64,000 nt of DNA from Paratinospora sagittata (taxonomy: Eukaryota; Streptophyta; Magnoliopsida; Ranunculales; Menispermaceae). Of this stretch, positions 46,516 to 57,469 are shown one piece after another. How positions within the stretch are numbered: position 1 is the first letter of the stretch; each line of letters begins with the position of its first letter. Below the pieces are notes generated by a model. The model was not told the DNA's origin. It was given only the letters and a program-made list of their open reading frames with translations, and ran no database searches. Made by a program: the position numbers and the translations under genes. The stretch spans positions 33,882,816 to 33,946,815 of the forward strand of contig CM069606.1 of the NCBI GenBank assembly GCA_035771175.1. The letters are read 5' to 3'.

Positions 46516-47701
46516 TGTAATACCTCTGGTTTACAAAAAAAAAAAAAAAAAAGGGCCATTGCCCTAACGTTCTGGACGGTGCCCGAACCTTTCTAGCGAA
46601 AGCCCAAACCTTCGAGCGAAAAGCTGAAACCTTCGGGCGAAGAGCCGAAACCTTCGAGCATGTCATTTTCTATAAAAGTGCCCCCCCCCCCCTCCTCCCT
46701 CCCTTCCTCCCCCCCTCCCCCCTCCCCCCTCCCCCCTCCCCCCTCATTTTCACACCAAAACTCCTCATCTCTTCCTCCTTGAGCACTATCTCTCTCCCTC
46801 TCTCTCTTTTGAAACTCTCTCTCTCAGAGACTCTCCACTGGTACGGTGCAGAGCCGTTGCCCAGCAAAAAACGCGAAACATCAAGTGTTCAATTTGAAGG
46901 TGGGGGATGAAACATAGGTTTACGTGTCTTATGACTTTTAATAAAGTTTTCATTAATTTATTATTATTTCTATTATTCATTTGCACTGCATTATTGTGTA
47001 TAATGTTCATACATATCATAGTTATGCCTTAATATTTGGAGTATCACCAGACGTTGTCAAATTCTATCAAATATTAGAAAAGACCAGACCTGCACATGCA
47101 TAATCATCATACATGAAATAAGAACCACCTAAGAACGTAAGTGGTTTGTGATCTATGGAATAGTTATTGGAGCAGTTGTGCTCACTATTATTGATGTTTC
47201 CCCTGGAGATTGACGTACAATGTGAACTGAGGATTACGTGGGGATGGACATCTGTACGTGAATGCACGGGGATGAATGATCACAGAACAATTATGAGACG
47301 GTGTTAGGCATACATTCTTGTTAAGCCACGTTGTATTGTTTATGATGTTATGTTGTGTATATATGATATTTGATTATGAAGTCTTCTTTATTAATTGTCA
47401 TATTCACGAACTATTTTACCCACTGGGCAATAGTTCACCTCGTTGTTAACCATTTTTACAGGAGTCTAGGGTGGATTGGGTGGAGGTGTTTGGGCCCTCA
47501 TTTTGTACCCCTTGCTTTTTATTAGGGAGATTTGGGGAGGATGTTCCCTCATTTACATTTTTGTACAAAATACATTCTAAAATTAATGAAATCAGATTTG
47601 TACTCAATTGTGTACTTGCGCACTCGATAACTGTTATAATGCATTTGCGCCTCGCATGTGAGTGTCCCGCCGATTTAAGCGCATCCGGGCGGGGTATGAC
47701 A
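46516..47701 (+). repeat. 5' LTR of the outer gypsy element
   Basis: Starts TGTAATACCTC and ends GGGGTATGACA, homologous at both ends and in between to the inner element's LTRs read in the opposite direction, but more diverged. Just before the TATA box there are about four copies of a ~22-bp unit (AAACCTTCGAGCGAA-like, 46580-46660). Confidence 0.8.
46671..46743 (+). promoter_or_regulatory. TATA box followed by a long C-tract at the LTR start site
   Basis: TATAAAAG (46671-46678) is followed at once by about 60 bases of C runs separated by single or double T. The homologous place in the inner LTR has only a short ordinary sequence. The G-rich complement could form G-quadruplexes. Confidence 0.6.
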
Positions 47702-47706
47702 TTTAA

Positions 47707-47719
47707 TGGTAGCAGAACG
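47707..47719 (+). promoter_or_regulatory. Primer-binding site, tRNA-iMet type (decayed)
   Basis: TGGTAGCAGAACG lies five bases after the LTR end. It differs by two bases from the initiator tRNA-Met primer site TGGTATCAGAGCG seen in the inner element, which has the same 5-base spacer. Confidence 0.75.
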
Positions 47720-47972
47720 AAAGGTCCACGGCCCGCCCAAAACCACCACTTAGGAGAAGAAAAATATATATTAGATATATATATCTATAGAGTTAAGATT
47801 TATATTATATATATATATAATTTGTTGCTAATGAGAAATTTAGATGAAATGCTGGCATAAACATCCAGAGGAAAATAAAATATATTGTTCAACAGGCAAA
47901 GCATAAATCTTAAAAATTTCAAGAATATATTTTTGTGTACGTCACAAGTTTTATCTTCCTTTCAACAAGATA

Positions 47973-48214
47973 ATGGCCACTAGTGAAGGAACGACTTCCA
48001 ATATTCGGGAAAAGGTTTTCAAAAGACTTACGAAACTTCACAAACGAAAAGTTGTGTTAATGAGGAATATCGACATGAAGAATCCTCGCCTCCGTACTTT
48101 CCTTCACAACAGACTCGCAAAGCTGGGGTGGCTGAACATAACTAATGTTGAGGGTTTTGTCTCCTTCAACTTGACAAGGGTGTTTTACGACAACATGACT
48201 GTTGTGGGACTCCG
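47973..48214 (+). pseudogene. Extra ORF of the outer element, 5' part
   Basis: Starts MATSEGTTSN and runs 81 residues (including LAKLGWLNITNVEG) to the insertion point of the inner element at 48214. It aligns with the first ~80 residues of the inner element's extra ORF (MTSSEGATFS...LATLGWLNITKVEG). The remaining part lies at 60897-62909. The last residues of the open frame as it stands (after GLR) come from the inserted LTR. Confidence 0.8.
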
Positions 48215-49622
48215 TGTCACACCCCCTGGGCGCGCCTAAACCGACGGTACACTCGCAGACGGGGTGCGCGTTTGGAATAATAACAATGGTAATAACAGAG
48301 TGCGCAGTGGAAATATAATATACAGTACAAGTCTGATTTCATTTAATTCAGAATATAATTTGTACATGAAATGGTCAAGGGAACATACTCCCCAAAATCC
48401 CCAATTAATAATACAAAGGGTACAAAATGTGGGCCCCATAAACTTGCACCCAGTCGACCTTAATTTCCTGTGAAAAATTGGATAATAATGGAGTGAGCTT
48501 AACGTGCTCAGTGGGTAAAATAGTTCATGAGTATAACAATTAATAAAGCATACTTCAATATAAAATATCTTAAATACATATGAGATCATCATAATCAACC
48601 AATATGTATGTATGCATGACACCGTCTCGTAATGGTTTGATGAACGTACATCGCCTAAGCTCACGTACAGATGTCATTTTCCAGGCGTAGCCAGGTTCTC
48701 ACTGTACGTCCCTCCTCAGGAACGATGCTCTGGATACACGTACTGATATCCCTCCCCAGGCATAGCCGGGTTCTCATTGTACGTCCCTCTCCAGAGAAAT
48801 ATAATGAATAGCGAGCAATACTCATAACTATTCTATGAGTCATAAACCACATATGTCCCTAGGTGGTGATATGTATGATGCCACTGCATGAACTGGTCTA
48901 GTCTACTGGTCTGGTCTTTTTTTGACATTTAGACTGACTTTGGCAACGTCTGGTGATCCTTATCAGAGTTGGTATCACGACGTGCAAGGTTAGGACATTC
49001 AGTATTACTTGTATAAGCTGATAGCTTTTAATAAGACCAACTAGATCAGTCCCCAGTTGAGAGGTGAGACACAAGGTCTGCTTAAATACCAATCGCCTAG
49101 AGCAGCCCGCTGCCTCCCGTTCACTATTTAAAGTTACTGAGGACAAGACCAAGTCTAGTTGAGCCAAATTGACCACAAATCCGGCATTATAACAACGTAA
49201 TACATTAATTCCAAATATATAGGCATAAGTGCGACAGTATAAACATTATATGACATAATGCAGTGTAAATGAACAATAGATATAATAATAACTGAATGTA
49301 AACTTTAATACAAGTTATAAAACACGCAAACCTATGTTTCGTTCCCCACCTTCAGATAAGAACTTCTTCTTTTTCAGATCTGGCGCTTTCCTCCGGAAAG
49401 AACTTTGTTGTATCGTACCGAGAGTCTCAAACAGAAAAGAACTCAGAATGAGTGAAAAGAGGAGGAAAAATCACTAGAAAAGGTTATTTGGTGTGAAAAA
49501 ATGAGGAGGAGAGGGCTCCTTATATAGGAAAATTGGCGCCTGAATGTTCGGGGGGGGCTACCTAGACGTCCGGGCATTTCTGCCCAAATGAATTTTTTTT
49601 GTGTGAAATACAGGGTATTACA
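48215..49622 (-). repeat. 3' LTR of the inner gypsy element (1,408 bp)
   Basis: TGTCACACCC at 48215 to GGGTATTACA at 49622 on the plus strand. It lacks the 959-bp internal duplication present in the 5' LTR. The minus-strand TATA-like stretch is at about 49518 (CCTATATAAGG). The minus-strand ORFs here (48236-48664, 48898-49176) are LTR sequence. Confidence 0.9.
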
Positions 49623-49636
49623 CTCTACCCCCCTTA
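49623..49636 (-). promoter_or_regulatory. Polypurine tract of the inner element
   Basis: On the minus strand AAGGGGGGTAGAG lies directly before the 3' LTR start TGTAATACCC, the position and composition expected for the plus-strand DNA primer. Confidence 0.85.
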
Positions 49637-49656
49637 AAGGGATTTCACCCTCAAAA

Positions 49657-49974
49657 TCAATTCAAGTAGTTATGATGGTTATCTGCTTGAAATTCACTGC
49701 CGGTGTCATCTCTTGCGAGTTCAGGGTAGTGCTTGTATGGTCCCTGAATAGCACTGTGGCCGGTGGAATCCTCATCATCATAAAACCATGGAGAGCAAAT
49801 GGAATCGGACTCGTCCTCTGAAAATTTCAACCTTTGCATAACAGATGGTGGTGGAGGGCGCTGGTTGCATAGTTTGAGGGGAGGTAGGTTAAGCGGTGGA
49901 ATATTTTTTCGTGTTGTTGCTCGAATCTGGCCGCCTAGCAATTTTGGTAGAAGGTCCTGCCAAAATGAGGGCAC
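49657..49974 (-). CDS. Possible small 3' ORF between pol and the polypurine tract
   Basis: A 105-codon ORF in element sense, starting MPSFWQDLLPK, with a proline-rich segment and an acidic, Asp/Ser-rich second half. It lies in the 3' untranslated part of the element. No family is recognised, and it may be chance. Confidence 0.2.
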   Translation of the reverse strand: MPSFWQDLLPKLLGGQIRATTRKNIPPLNLPPLKLCNQRPPPPSVMQRLKFSEDESDSICSPWFYDDEDSTGHSAIQGPYKHYPELARDDTGSEFQADNHHNYLN

Positions 49975-50251
49975 GGGATTATTACGAAAAAGCCATGCAC
50001 GCTCTGGCGATAAGGATCGATGTCTGTGTGGTGATGGAGTTGGTGATGCAAAGTAGTTGTGACTTGACTCTACTTCTTAAGAAGTATCCACAGGTTGCCA
50101 AGGAGGCCACTGCGTGTGTGCATCACTATATCTGTTGATATTATTTTCAGACATCTGCGTAGTTATTCATGTGAAACAATGTATTAAGATAGGTGTAAAC
50201 AAAGTTTCATCATTTTCTTGATAAGTGAGAATAGTACAATATATCACATCA

Positions 50252-51841
50252 TCAGTTGGTACTAGAAAATAATTCAGGGTATTTCTGTTTAATTGTTGCT
50301 TCTAGTTCCCATGTTTCTTCCTCTACGCGGCGGTGATCCCAGAGCACTTTCACAAGTGGTATGCTACGTCGCCATAGTTCTTGAGTTTTTCTATCTAAAA
50401 TTTGTATCGCTTTCTCCTGATACTTATTTCTTTCCTCAACCTGAACCTCGACTAGAGGGATGATATGCGAAGGATTAGGACGATACTTTCAAAGCATAGA
50501 CACGTGAAAAACGTCATGAACCTTAGGCATAGACGATGGAAGGGACAGACGATAAGCAAGTTTGCCAATACGTTCAATGATCTGAAATGGACCGATATAC
50601 CGCGGGGAGAGCTTTCCTTTGATCCCAAAGTGTTTGACACCTCTTGTGGGCTGGACTTTTAGAAAAACCAAGTCCCCCTTATCAAATTCTAAAGGCTGCC
50701 TCCGTTTGTCAGCATAGCTCTTCTGTCGACTTTGTGCAACACAAAGTCGTTCCTTTACTAGTGTGATCTTCTTAGAAGTCTCTTGAACTAGTTCAGGGCC
50801 TAACTGCGGTCGATCTGCCATATCTAACCAGCATACCGGAGATCTGCAAGGGCGACCATAGAGAGCCTCGTACGGTGCCATGCCGATACTAGTTTGGTAG
50901 CTGTTGTTGTATGCAAACTCAGCTAAATGTAAGTATTTCGCCCATCCGTCATTAAAGTCCAAAATGCAGCATCGTAACATGTCTTCTAAGATTTGAATAA
51001 GCCGCTCTGACTGCCCATCAGTCAGAGGGTGAAATGTTGTGCTCATGGTGGTCTTAGAACCCATTCTACTCTGAAAGCTTTTCCAAAAGTTTGATGTGAA
51101 TCGACGGTCTCGATCAAAGACGATTGTGAGTGGTATGCCATGGAGAAGTACGATTTCTCTTTCATACAGTTCGGCAAGTTTGGCGGGGTTATCCGTTAAC
51201 TTTATTGGCAAAAAGTGTGTAGACTTTGTAAGTCTGTCAATGATAACCCAGATATCATCTTGCCCTTTATTATTTCGAGGCAAGGCCGTAACAAAATCCA
51301 TTGCGATGTTCTCCCATTTCCATTCTCCAATAGGTAACGGCTAGAGAAGTCCAGAAGGAAGTCTTCGTTCTGCCTTAATTTTCTGGCAAACGAGACATCG
51401 AGCAACGAATTCTGCAATTGCCTTCTTCATTCCAGAAAACCAGAATTGTCGCTTGACATCCTTGTACATCTTGTCACCCCCAGGATGCATAGCGAACCTC
51501 GAACAGTGCATCTCAGTAAGCACTTCTTTTCGAACCTCAGGATCGTTCAGTAGACAGAGATGTTTTTTATAGAAAACAGCCCCGTCTTCAGCCACCGACC
51601 AATGAGGAAGATCCTGTCCGCTGAGTAGAAGTTCTCGTTTCTCCATTAACATAGGGTCATTGGCTTGAACTGCTAAAATCTTTCGAACTAGCTCAGAGTT
51701 GGCTGATAATTGAGAAAGTCGTGATCTTGGTCCCTTCTCGATCAATTGGAGGTTAAAGTTCTCCATCTCTGTAGCCAACTTCCCCATTTCGAAGTTAAGA
51801 GTGCAAGCAATGTAAGATTTTCTACTCAGGGCATCGGCCAC
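50252..51841 (-). pseudogene. Integrase with C-terminal chromodomain
   Basis: Continues the RNase H end (MADALSRK at 51841). The zinc-binding HHCC part follows, with HPGGDKMYKDVK and CLVCQKIK, then a stop near 51340. The catalytic core (from 51301) has MDFVTALP, FDRDRRFTS and the DGQSER glutamate. The GPF/Y segment (RYIGPFQI) ends at VHDVFHVSML, followed by an in-frame TGA (about 50489). After that a chromodomain can be read (50480-50280): AIQILDRK, PLVKVLWDH, EEETWELE, KYPELF. These match Tekay/Del chromodomains, which are known to guide insertion to heterochromatin. The end is TGA at 50252. Confidence 0.88.
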
Positions 51842-52509
51842 AACATTGGCCTTACCAGGATGATACTAGAGTTGAAAGTCATAATCTTTCAAGAATTCCA
51901 ACCATTGTCTTTGGCGGAGGTTTAGGTCTCTTTGGGTGTAGATGTACTTAAGACTCTTGTGATCTGAGAAGACCTCGAATCGTTCACCGTATAGGTAATG
52001 ACGCCGTAATCTCAGTGCAAATACGACAGTTGCAAATTCCAAGTCATGTGCTGGGTAATTACCCTCATGAATCTTCAGTTGCCTCGAGGCATATGCAACA
52101 ACTTGGCTTTCTTGCATTAGTACGACACCTAAGCCTTGGAGAGAGGCGTCGGTGTATAATGAAAATCCAATTGCATTTCTTGGAGTGATAAGTACAGGTG
52201 CCGTCGTGAGGCATTTCTTCAATTCCTGAAATGATGCTTCACAGGTTGGATTCCAGATGAATCACACTTTTTTTCGAGTGAGCTTGGTCATAGGTTCAGC
52301 AATCTTTGAGAAGTCCTTGAAGAAGCGTCTGTAATAGCCAGCCAAACCAAGAAAAAACTCCTAATCTGAGTATAAGTGGTAGGCTACTTCCAGTTTAAAA
52401 CTGCTTCAACCTTAGAAGGATTTACTTCAATGTCATTGCCTGAAACCACATGGCCTAGGAATTGAACTCGCTTCGCCCAGAACTCGCATTTACTCAACTT
52501 TGCAAACAG
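51842..52509 (-). pseudogene. RT thumb/connection and RNase H
   Basis: Follows RT after a frameshift and several stops. The connection (about 52500-52250) is recognisable but broken. RNase H (from 52222) has YTDAS, HDLEF and FSDHKSLKY carrying the acidic residues, and ends at DYDFQL followed by a stop (near 51863). Confidence 0.82.
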
Positions 52510-53436
52510 TTAGTGGCTTCTCAAGGTCTGGAGGACTATCTTCAAATGTATCTTATGATCTTCCTCGGTTGAGGAATATATCAAGATGTCGTCCACAAAA
52601 ACCACCACAAATCGGTCTAAGTATAACCTGAAGATGCGATTCATCAAATCCATGAATGTCGCAAGTGCATTTGTTAGATCGAACGACATGACCAAGAACT
52701 CGTAGTGACCGTATCGAGTTCTGAACGTTGTATTGGTGATGTCCGACTCTCGGATCCGGAATTGGTGATAACCGGACCGTAAATCAATCTTAGAGAAGTT
52801 GGCATCTCTAAGTTGGTCGAACAAGTCATCGATCCTAGGCAATGGATATCTATTCTTAATGGTGACGTTTTTTAACTTGCGATAGTCGATGCAAAGTCGT
52901 AACGAACCATCCTTTTTGCGAACAAACAGAACTGGAGTGCCCCAGGGTGATGAACTCTTTCTGATGAAGTCATTACTCTCTAATTCCTTCAGTTGTTTGT
53001 CTAATTCGACCAGTTCGACATTTGACATTCTGTATGGTGGAATTGAGATAGACCCTGTCCTAGGTATGAGGTTGATTTCAAAATCGAATTCCCTAACTGG
53101 AGGTAGACCAGGAAGGTCATTTAGAAAGACTGTTGGGAATTCAGATATGACCAAAACATCGTGTACTTCGAGAGGGTACAGTGCTGGTAATTCATTTTCA
53201 TTACTAAGAGATAGAACTCGAAGTTGTGCCTTGAGAAGTGTAACTGTTGATTTGTGTAACCATTTCCTTGTTCCTTGAATCTTGACAAACTCTCCTGCAG
53301 GCAAGGTTGACTGAACTTGCTTTTTCATACATTCGATTTTTGCATTCAGTGGTACTAGCCAGTCCATGCCGAGGATGATGTCGAAGTCTTCGATGTCCAT
53401 CACAAAGAGATCTGCATATATTATATGTTCTGACAT
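52510..53436 (-). pseudogene. Protease end and reverse transcriptase
   Basis: Starts in the last part of protease (DIILGMDWL), then a linker and [30 protein letters not shown] [18 protein letters not shown], and the catalytic FVDD in [13 protein letters not shown]. The usual FGLTNAPATF block reads [11 protein letters not shown], two changes at conserved positions. It ends at a stop after LQTLRSH. It is in the same frame as gag upstream, with two stops between them. Confidence 0.88.
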
Positions 53437-54969
53437 TCGAAGCTCACATCAAGAACACTGCAAATTCACGTCAGTACCAGATCCGAACAGTGATGTGACA
53501 TGGAGTGTGATGTCTTTGGGTTCAGTCTACAGGCCCAAATGTCTTACCAATGCTGATGATATAGAAGAATGCGTAGCACCTGAATCAAACAAAACATTCA
53601 CCATTGTATTGAACAAAGGAAAGGTACCTTCGACTACATTGTTGTCTGGGAGGGGTTGTTGAGCGATGGCGAATGCTCTGCCCTGATTCCGTTGACCCTG
53701 GTTCTGCTGGTTCTGCCTGGGTTGGGCATTAGCAGCAGGGGGTGCTTGTTGGATTGGAACAACGGGAATAGATTGTTGAATGTGCGGACAGACATATTTT
53801 TCATGGCCCTTCAGACCGCAGTTGAAACACGTCGGCTGATACTGCGGATGGTTCTGTTGGCCATGTTGATTGTTCTGCTGGCCATGCTGATTGTGGTGTC
53901 GACCACCACCTCTGCCATTGTCGTTTCTACGGTCACCCCTTCCATAACAACCTCCGTGGCAATGATTACGAAAACCCTGATGGTTAGGGTTAAAAGGTTC
54001 AACCGCAGGTGTTGTGGCCTCATTCTTCAAAACAGGGGCTGGGAGGGCTGGGTTTTGATTGTAGTAGGGCTTCTTCTTGTTGCCCTGTTGCGAGCCTTGT
54101 TGGGAAAACGTTGCAGACCGTTTTCCCTTATTCATTCTCTGCTCCTGTATGATCTTCTCTTGTTCAAAGCTCATGGCCTTGTCAACAACTTCCTTGTAAA
54201 TCTTGAGATCCAAGATCGACAAGGCTTGTCGAATATCATGGCGAAGGCCATTATAAAAATTTTCAGTCTTATCTTGCTCCGTTGAGATGGTGGAGAGAGA
54301 ATAGACTGATAATTCTTTGAAGTTTCCAGCATATTCCCTGACGGTCATGCTGCCCTGGTATAACTTAGCGAATTCCTGGCGCTTCTGCCTCTTCACAGCA
54401 CCGGGAAAATACTCATTAATAAACATTGACCCGAACTGTTGCCAAGTCATATCTGCTGTGATGATCCTTGGGTCCTCTTTCACTGTTATCCACCATGTGT
54501 TTGCCCCACCAACAAGTTGGTAGGTCGCTAGTGGAATTTGTCGAGTCTCATCGACTCCCATTGCGTCAAGAGCCTTCTTTGACTCATCCAGCCACTTTTG
54601 CACCTCATCAGCATCAATGGTGCCAGCAAAAATAAGAAGTTGTAGCCTCTTGTACTTGGTAATCTGATCGGTTTGAGATTCCGACCCAAATCTTACAGGT
54701 GCCTGAACCGTGCCAACCTGATTGGCCGCGGTCTCACGAACGGTCGTTTGAACAGTGGCTTTCATAGCCTCAATGAATCCGGCGAAGAAGGTTTCCATGC
54801 TAGAAGGCATGGTAAAGGGTACGAGTGGGGGTAGTATTTCCTGCCCTTATGTAGTGGCAGTGTCGGGTGTAACTCATGCTGTCGTCGGAGGCGGCGATTC
54901 CTGAATCTCTGGAGGTGCCTCCACTGCTGGACGAACAGTACGTGGCCTTCCTCTCTTCCTGGTTTGCAT
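53437..54969 (-). pseudogene. Gag with zinc knuckle, and protease active site
   Basis: The likely original start is ATG at 54969 (MQTRKRGRPRTVRP, with an AT-hook-like KRGRPR). Two in-frame stops follow in the N-terminal linker, and the frame is then open from MPSSMETFFAGF (54810) to 53527. The gag capsid part includes ADEVQKWLDE and EYFPGAVKRQKRQEF; a CCHC knuckle CFNCGLKGHEKYVC and the protease motif LFDSGATHS follow. Gag would form the particle that packages the element RNA. The frame continues into the protease end after stops at about 53524 and 53450. Confidence 0.88.
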
Positions 54970-55383
54970 TTTCTCACTGGCAAGGAGAAAATAAAACCAA
55001 GATTTAGGAACTGTAGCCAAGTATAATGTTATAATATGCTCAGCAACAATTTTGAGAGTACTACAATAAGAAAATCACCTATTTTTCTAAGCATAGTGTA
55101 AGGTTTTTGTTGAGGAATCAAGAACTTTATGTGTCTCGTATGTTTGGCCATGGTGGAAAAACAAGGTTAGAATGTTTATATAATAAGTATAAAACTTTGC
55201 AAGTATTTAAAATGATTTGGTTCTGGTTTTGTTTTTTGAACATACATATATATTTCATTGAAAATCCATACGAGTCATAAGAATTCTTAAGATTTACCTC
55301 GGTAAAACATCCTGATCTAACGTTCTATCGCAATCTTATGCATTCAAACTCTTACTCTTAGTCTTTTCGATTATTATCCAAGT

Positions 55384-55665
55384 TCATGTGTCCCATACCA
55401 CATGACTTTGGTAATAAGGGTGTTAACCAAAGTTGTATGAACATGGTCTCTAAAAACATCGGCTGAATAGTAGTTCACCAATAGTATCTTCCAAGTTTAC
55501 TCGTCCCATACCGTGTAAACTTAGTGATAATGTTAGTAATGCAACTTTCTCCAAATGTTTCTTTTCAAACAAGGTCATGGGTTTTCTTACTTCCACATTT
55601 TATTTAGTATCTTTCAATTTTGTTGTGTCCCATACCACTCTAAAGTTAGTGATACAAAAGAAAAA
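55384..55665. promoter_or_regulatory. Three hairpins sharing the loop TCCCATAC, between the extra ORF and gag
   Basis: Hairpin 1 (55384-55405) has a perfect 7-bp stem TCATGTG/CACATGA around TCCCATAC. Hairpin 2 (55493-55522) has an 8-bp stem AAGTTTAC/GTAAACTT, a T-T mismatch and CG/CG, around the same loop. Hairpin 3 (about 55602-55654) has GTG/CAC around the same loop plus an outer GTATC/GATAC. In element sense the loop reads GTATGGGA. The three lie 113 and 124 bases apart, each followed by a TTAGTGATA-like segment. The outer element has the same set at 63010-63262. Confidence 0.7.
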
Positions 55666-55748
55666 ATGGTTGTAAGTCAGCCCACCAAAGATAGTCTTAA
55701 ACAAAACATTGCATTCATATATAAAAGAAAAGTTTGCAATGCCAGTAA

Positions 55749-57341
55749 TCAATCTTGATTTTCCTGCCTACTACCGCTCCTTCTAAATCTCCTGCTAGGT
55801 ACATAACGACTACTAACAGAAGGTTGAGAGTTTGCTCGCTCTGCTTCGGAGTTTTGCATACGTGTTAATATATTATTTTGAGTCTCTTTCATTTTAGCAA
55901 TATTGGATGCCATTTCATTTAACCGTTCAAATGGGTTAATCGATTGTCGCATTGGTGGTTGATGGGTCGATTGTCCCATAGGTGGAGGGTAGGCCATAGG
56001 CATTGGGGGAAAGTATTGGTTGTACGGGTGACTCATAGGTGAAAGGTAGTTGTTTTGATTGTACGGAGATCCCCTAACTGGAACCCCTTGGATATTTGGA
56101 TTTGTTTGAGGTGAAAAGTTTTGAAACAATGGGCTCATTGAGATGTTTTGCCCTCCAAAATTTGGTGTCGCCCAATACTGTTGTTGTTGGTTCATAGCAA
56201 CTTGTGGAACTGGTTGATACTGTACCTTAGGAGTTGGAAACTTTTGGTATGAAGTGTTGCCTTGAGTTGGCATGTTCCAGGTTGGTGGATTTGCTTGAGT
56301 ACTTTGTCTATCATGACTTGGTTGAGGTTGATTTAGTGTGGCAAATAACTTTTCCTCAGTGAATAGTTTATCGGTTGGATTATCATTCGGGGCTGGGTTT
56401 GATGTAGGATTCTGATTTGGCTCATTATTTGGTACTTCCCTGGCGGGAATCTTGCATCGACTTCTTCGAAGGCAACGTCCATGTTTGTCTCTCATTCTTT
56501 CGGCATTTCCTATCGTCGTGCCGAATACTTCCTCGTTAGTTACCCCTCCTCTCGTGACATATATCTTGAAGATAGAAGATGTTGTAGCTGGCTCAATGAT
56601 TTGTTTCGAAGTCCCATCAAAAGTGTTGATGTTTGCTTCGTATAGCATCCTCATGATCAAGACTCCGTAACCAATGAATTCCTTTCTCAAAGGGTTTTGA
56701 ATCACCCTCAACATTTGTTGGATGATGATGTGTGGTAGGGAGACCTTTATTTTCTTCTCTATGCAATACAACACAAGAAGTTGGGCCCTTGACATATTGC
56801 CTCTAGTCCATCTTTCTGGCAAGATGTTGCCGTATACAATCTTTCCAAGGCGGGCAAGAGATGGCTTGAGATGATTGTTTGGGAGGTTGGTGTACGTCGA
56901 TTGAGTGTATGGCTCCTTGGTGAGGGAATTGAATAATTGTTCATTAGACTCTGCAATCTCTGTAATTGTCTGGGGTTCATGTAGATCAATAATTCTCTCC
57001 TCAATCGGAATCTCCATAAGTCGAGCAATAATCTCGATGTTGATAGGAATTTTTATTCCCATGACTGTTGTCTCCAAAACAGGGTTGGTCCCCTCTTCTT
57101 GAAGTCTCACGCAATTCATGGCTTCGTAGAAAGACCTCACCAAGCTGTAAGAGACGTGACCCTCAACTTTTGTTATGTTCAACCAACCCAGAGTTGCGAG
57201 TTTGTCGTGAAGGATTGGGCGGAGGCGGAGATCTCTATTGTCGATGTTCCTCATAGTCATAACCTCCCTCTTGAACAATTCTTTGAGTCTAGTGGGAATT
57301 GGTTCCCTACTACTGAAAGTTGCTCCTTCACTTGAGGTCAT
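55749..57341 (-). CDS. Extra ORF upstream of gag, plant-transposon-protein-like (530 codons)
   Basis: Intact. The start at 57341 (MTSSEGATFS) was chosen because it aligns with the start in the outer element; the frame is open 13 codons further upstream with another ATG. The N-terminal half (to about residue 300) is well ordered, with LGWLNITKVEG, SYSLVRSFYEAMN, NILPERWTRGNMSRAQLLVL and SLPHIIIQQM. This layout resembles the putative plant transposon protein domain (PF20167-like) found in some plant gypsy elements. The second half is Asn/Gln/Pro-rich with repeated MGQ/PPM motifs and a basic end (RFRRSGSR). Its function is unknown. It lies between the primer site and gag, which chromoviruses usually leave short. 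Confidence 0.7.
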   Translation of the reverse strand: MTSSEGATFSSREPIPTRLKELFKREVMTMRNIDNRDLRLRPILHDKLATLGWLNITKVEGHVSYSLVRSFYEAMNCVRLQEEGTNPVLETTVMGIKIPINIEIIARLMEIPIEERIIDLHEPQTITEIAESNEQLFNSLTKEPYTQSTYTNLPNNHLKPSLARLGKIVYGNILPERWTRGNMSRAQLLVLYCIEKKIKVSLPHIIIQQMLRVIQNPLRKEFIGYGVLIMRMLYEANINTFDGTSKQIIEPATTSSIFKIYVTRGGVTNEEVFGTTIGNAERMRDKHGRCLRRSRCKIPAREVPNNEPNQNPTSNPAPNDNPTDKLFTEEKLFATLNQPQPSHDRQSTQANPPTWNMPTQGNTSYQKFPTPKVQYQPVPQVAMNQQQQYWATPNFGGQNISMSPLFQNFSPQTNPNIQGVPVRGSPYNQNNYLSPMSHPYNQYFPPMPMAYPPPMGQSTHQPPMRQSINPFERLNEMASNIAKMKETQNNILTRMQNSEAERANSQPSVSSRYVPSRRFRRSGSRQENQD

Positions 57342-57469
57342 TCTTTTGCTGAAAGGAAAATAAATTTGTGAAAGACACAAAATAAATTCCTAACATTTTT
57401 AAGATTTATTCTTTGTCTTTTAGACAATATTTTTTATTTTTCTCTTGATGTTTATGTCATCATGAAATC

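Noticed and set aside
48958..48976. TATCAGAGTTGGTATCACGA read as a tRNA-Met primer site
   Set aside because: It lies inside LTR sequence, is repeated in each LTR copy, and lacks the TGGTATCAGAGC order found next to the LTR ends.
53656..54285. 209-codon plus-strand ORF
   Set aside because: Antisense to gag, whose zinc knuckle and protease motifs are clear on the minus strand.
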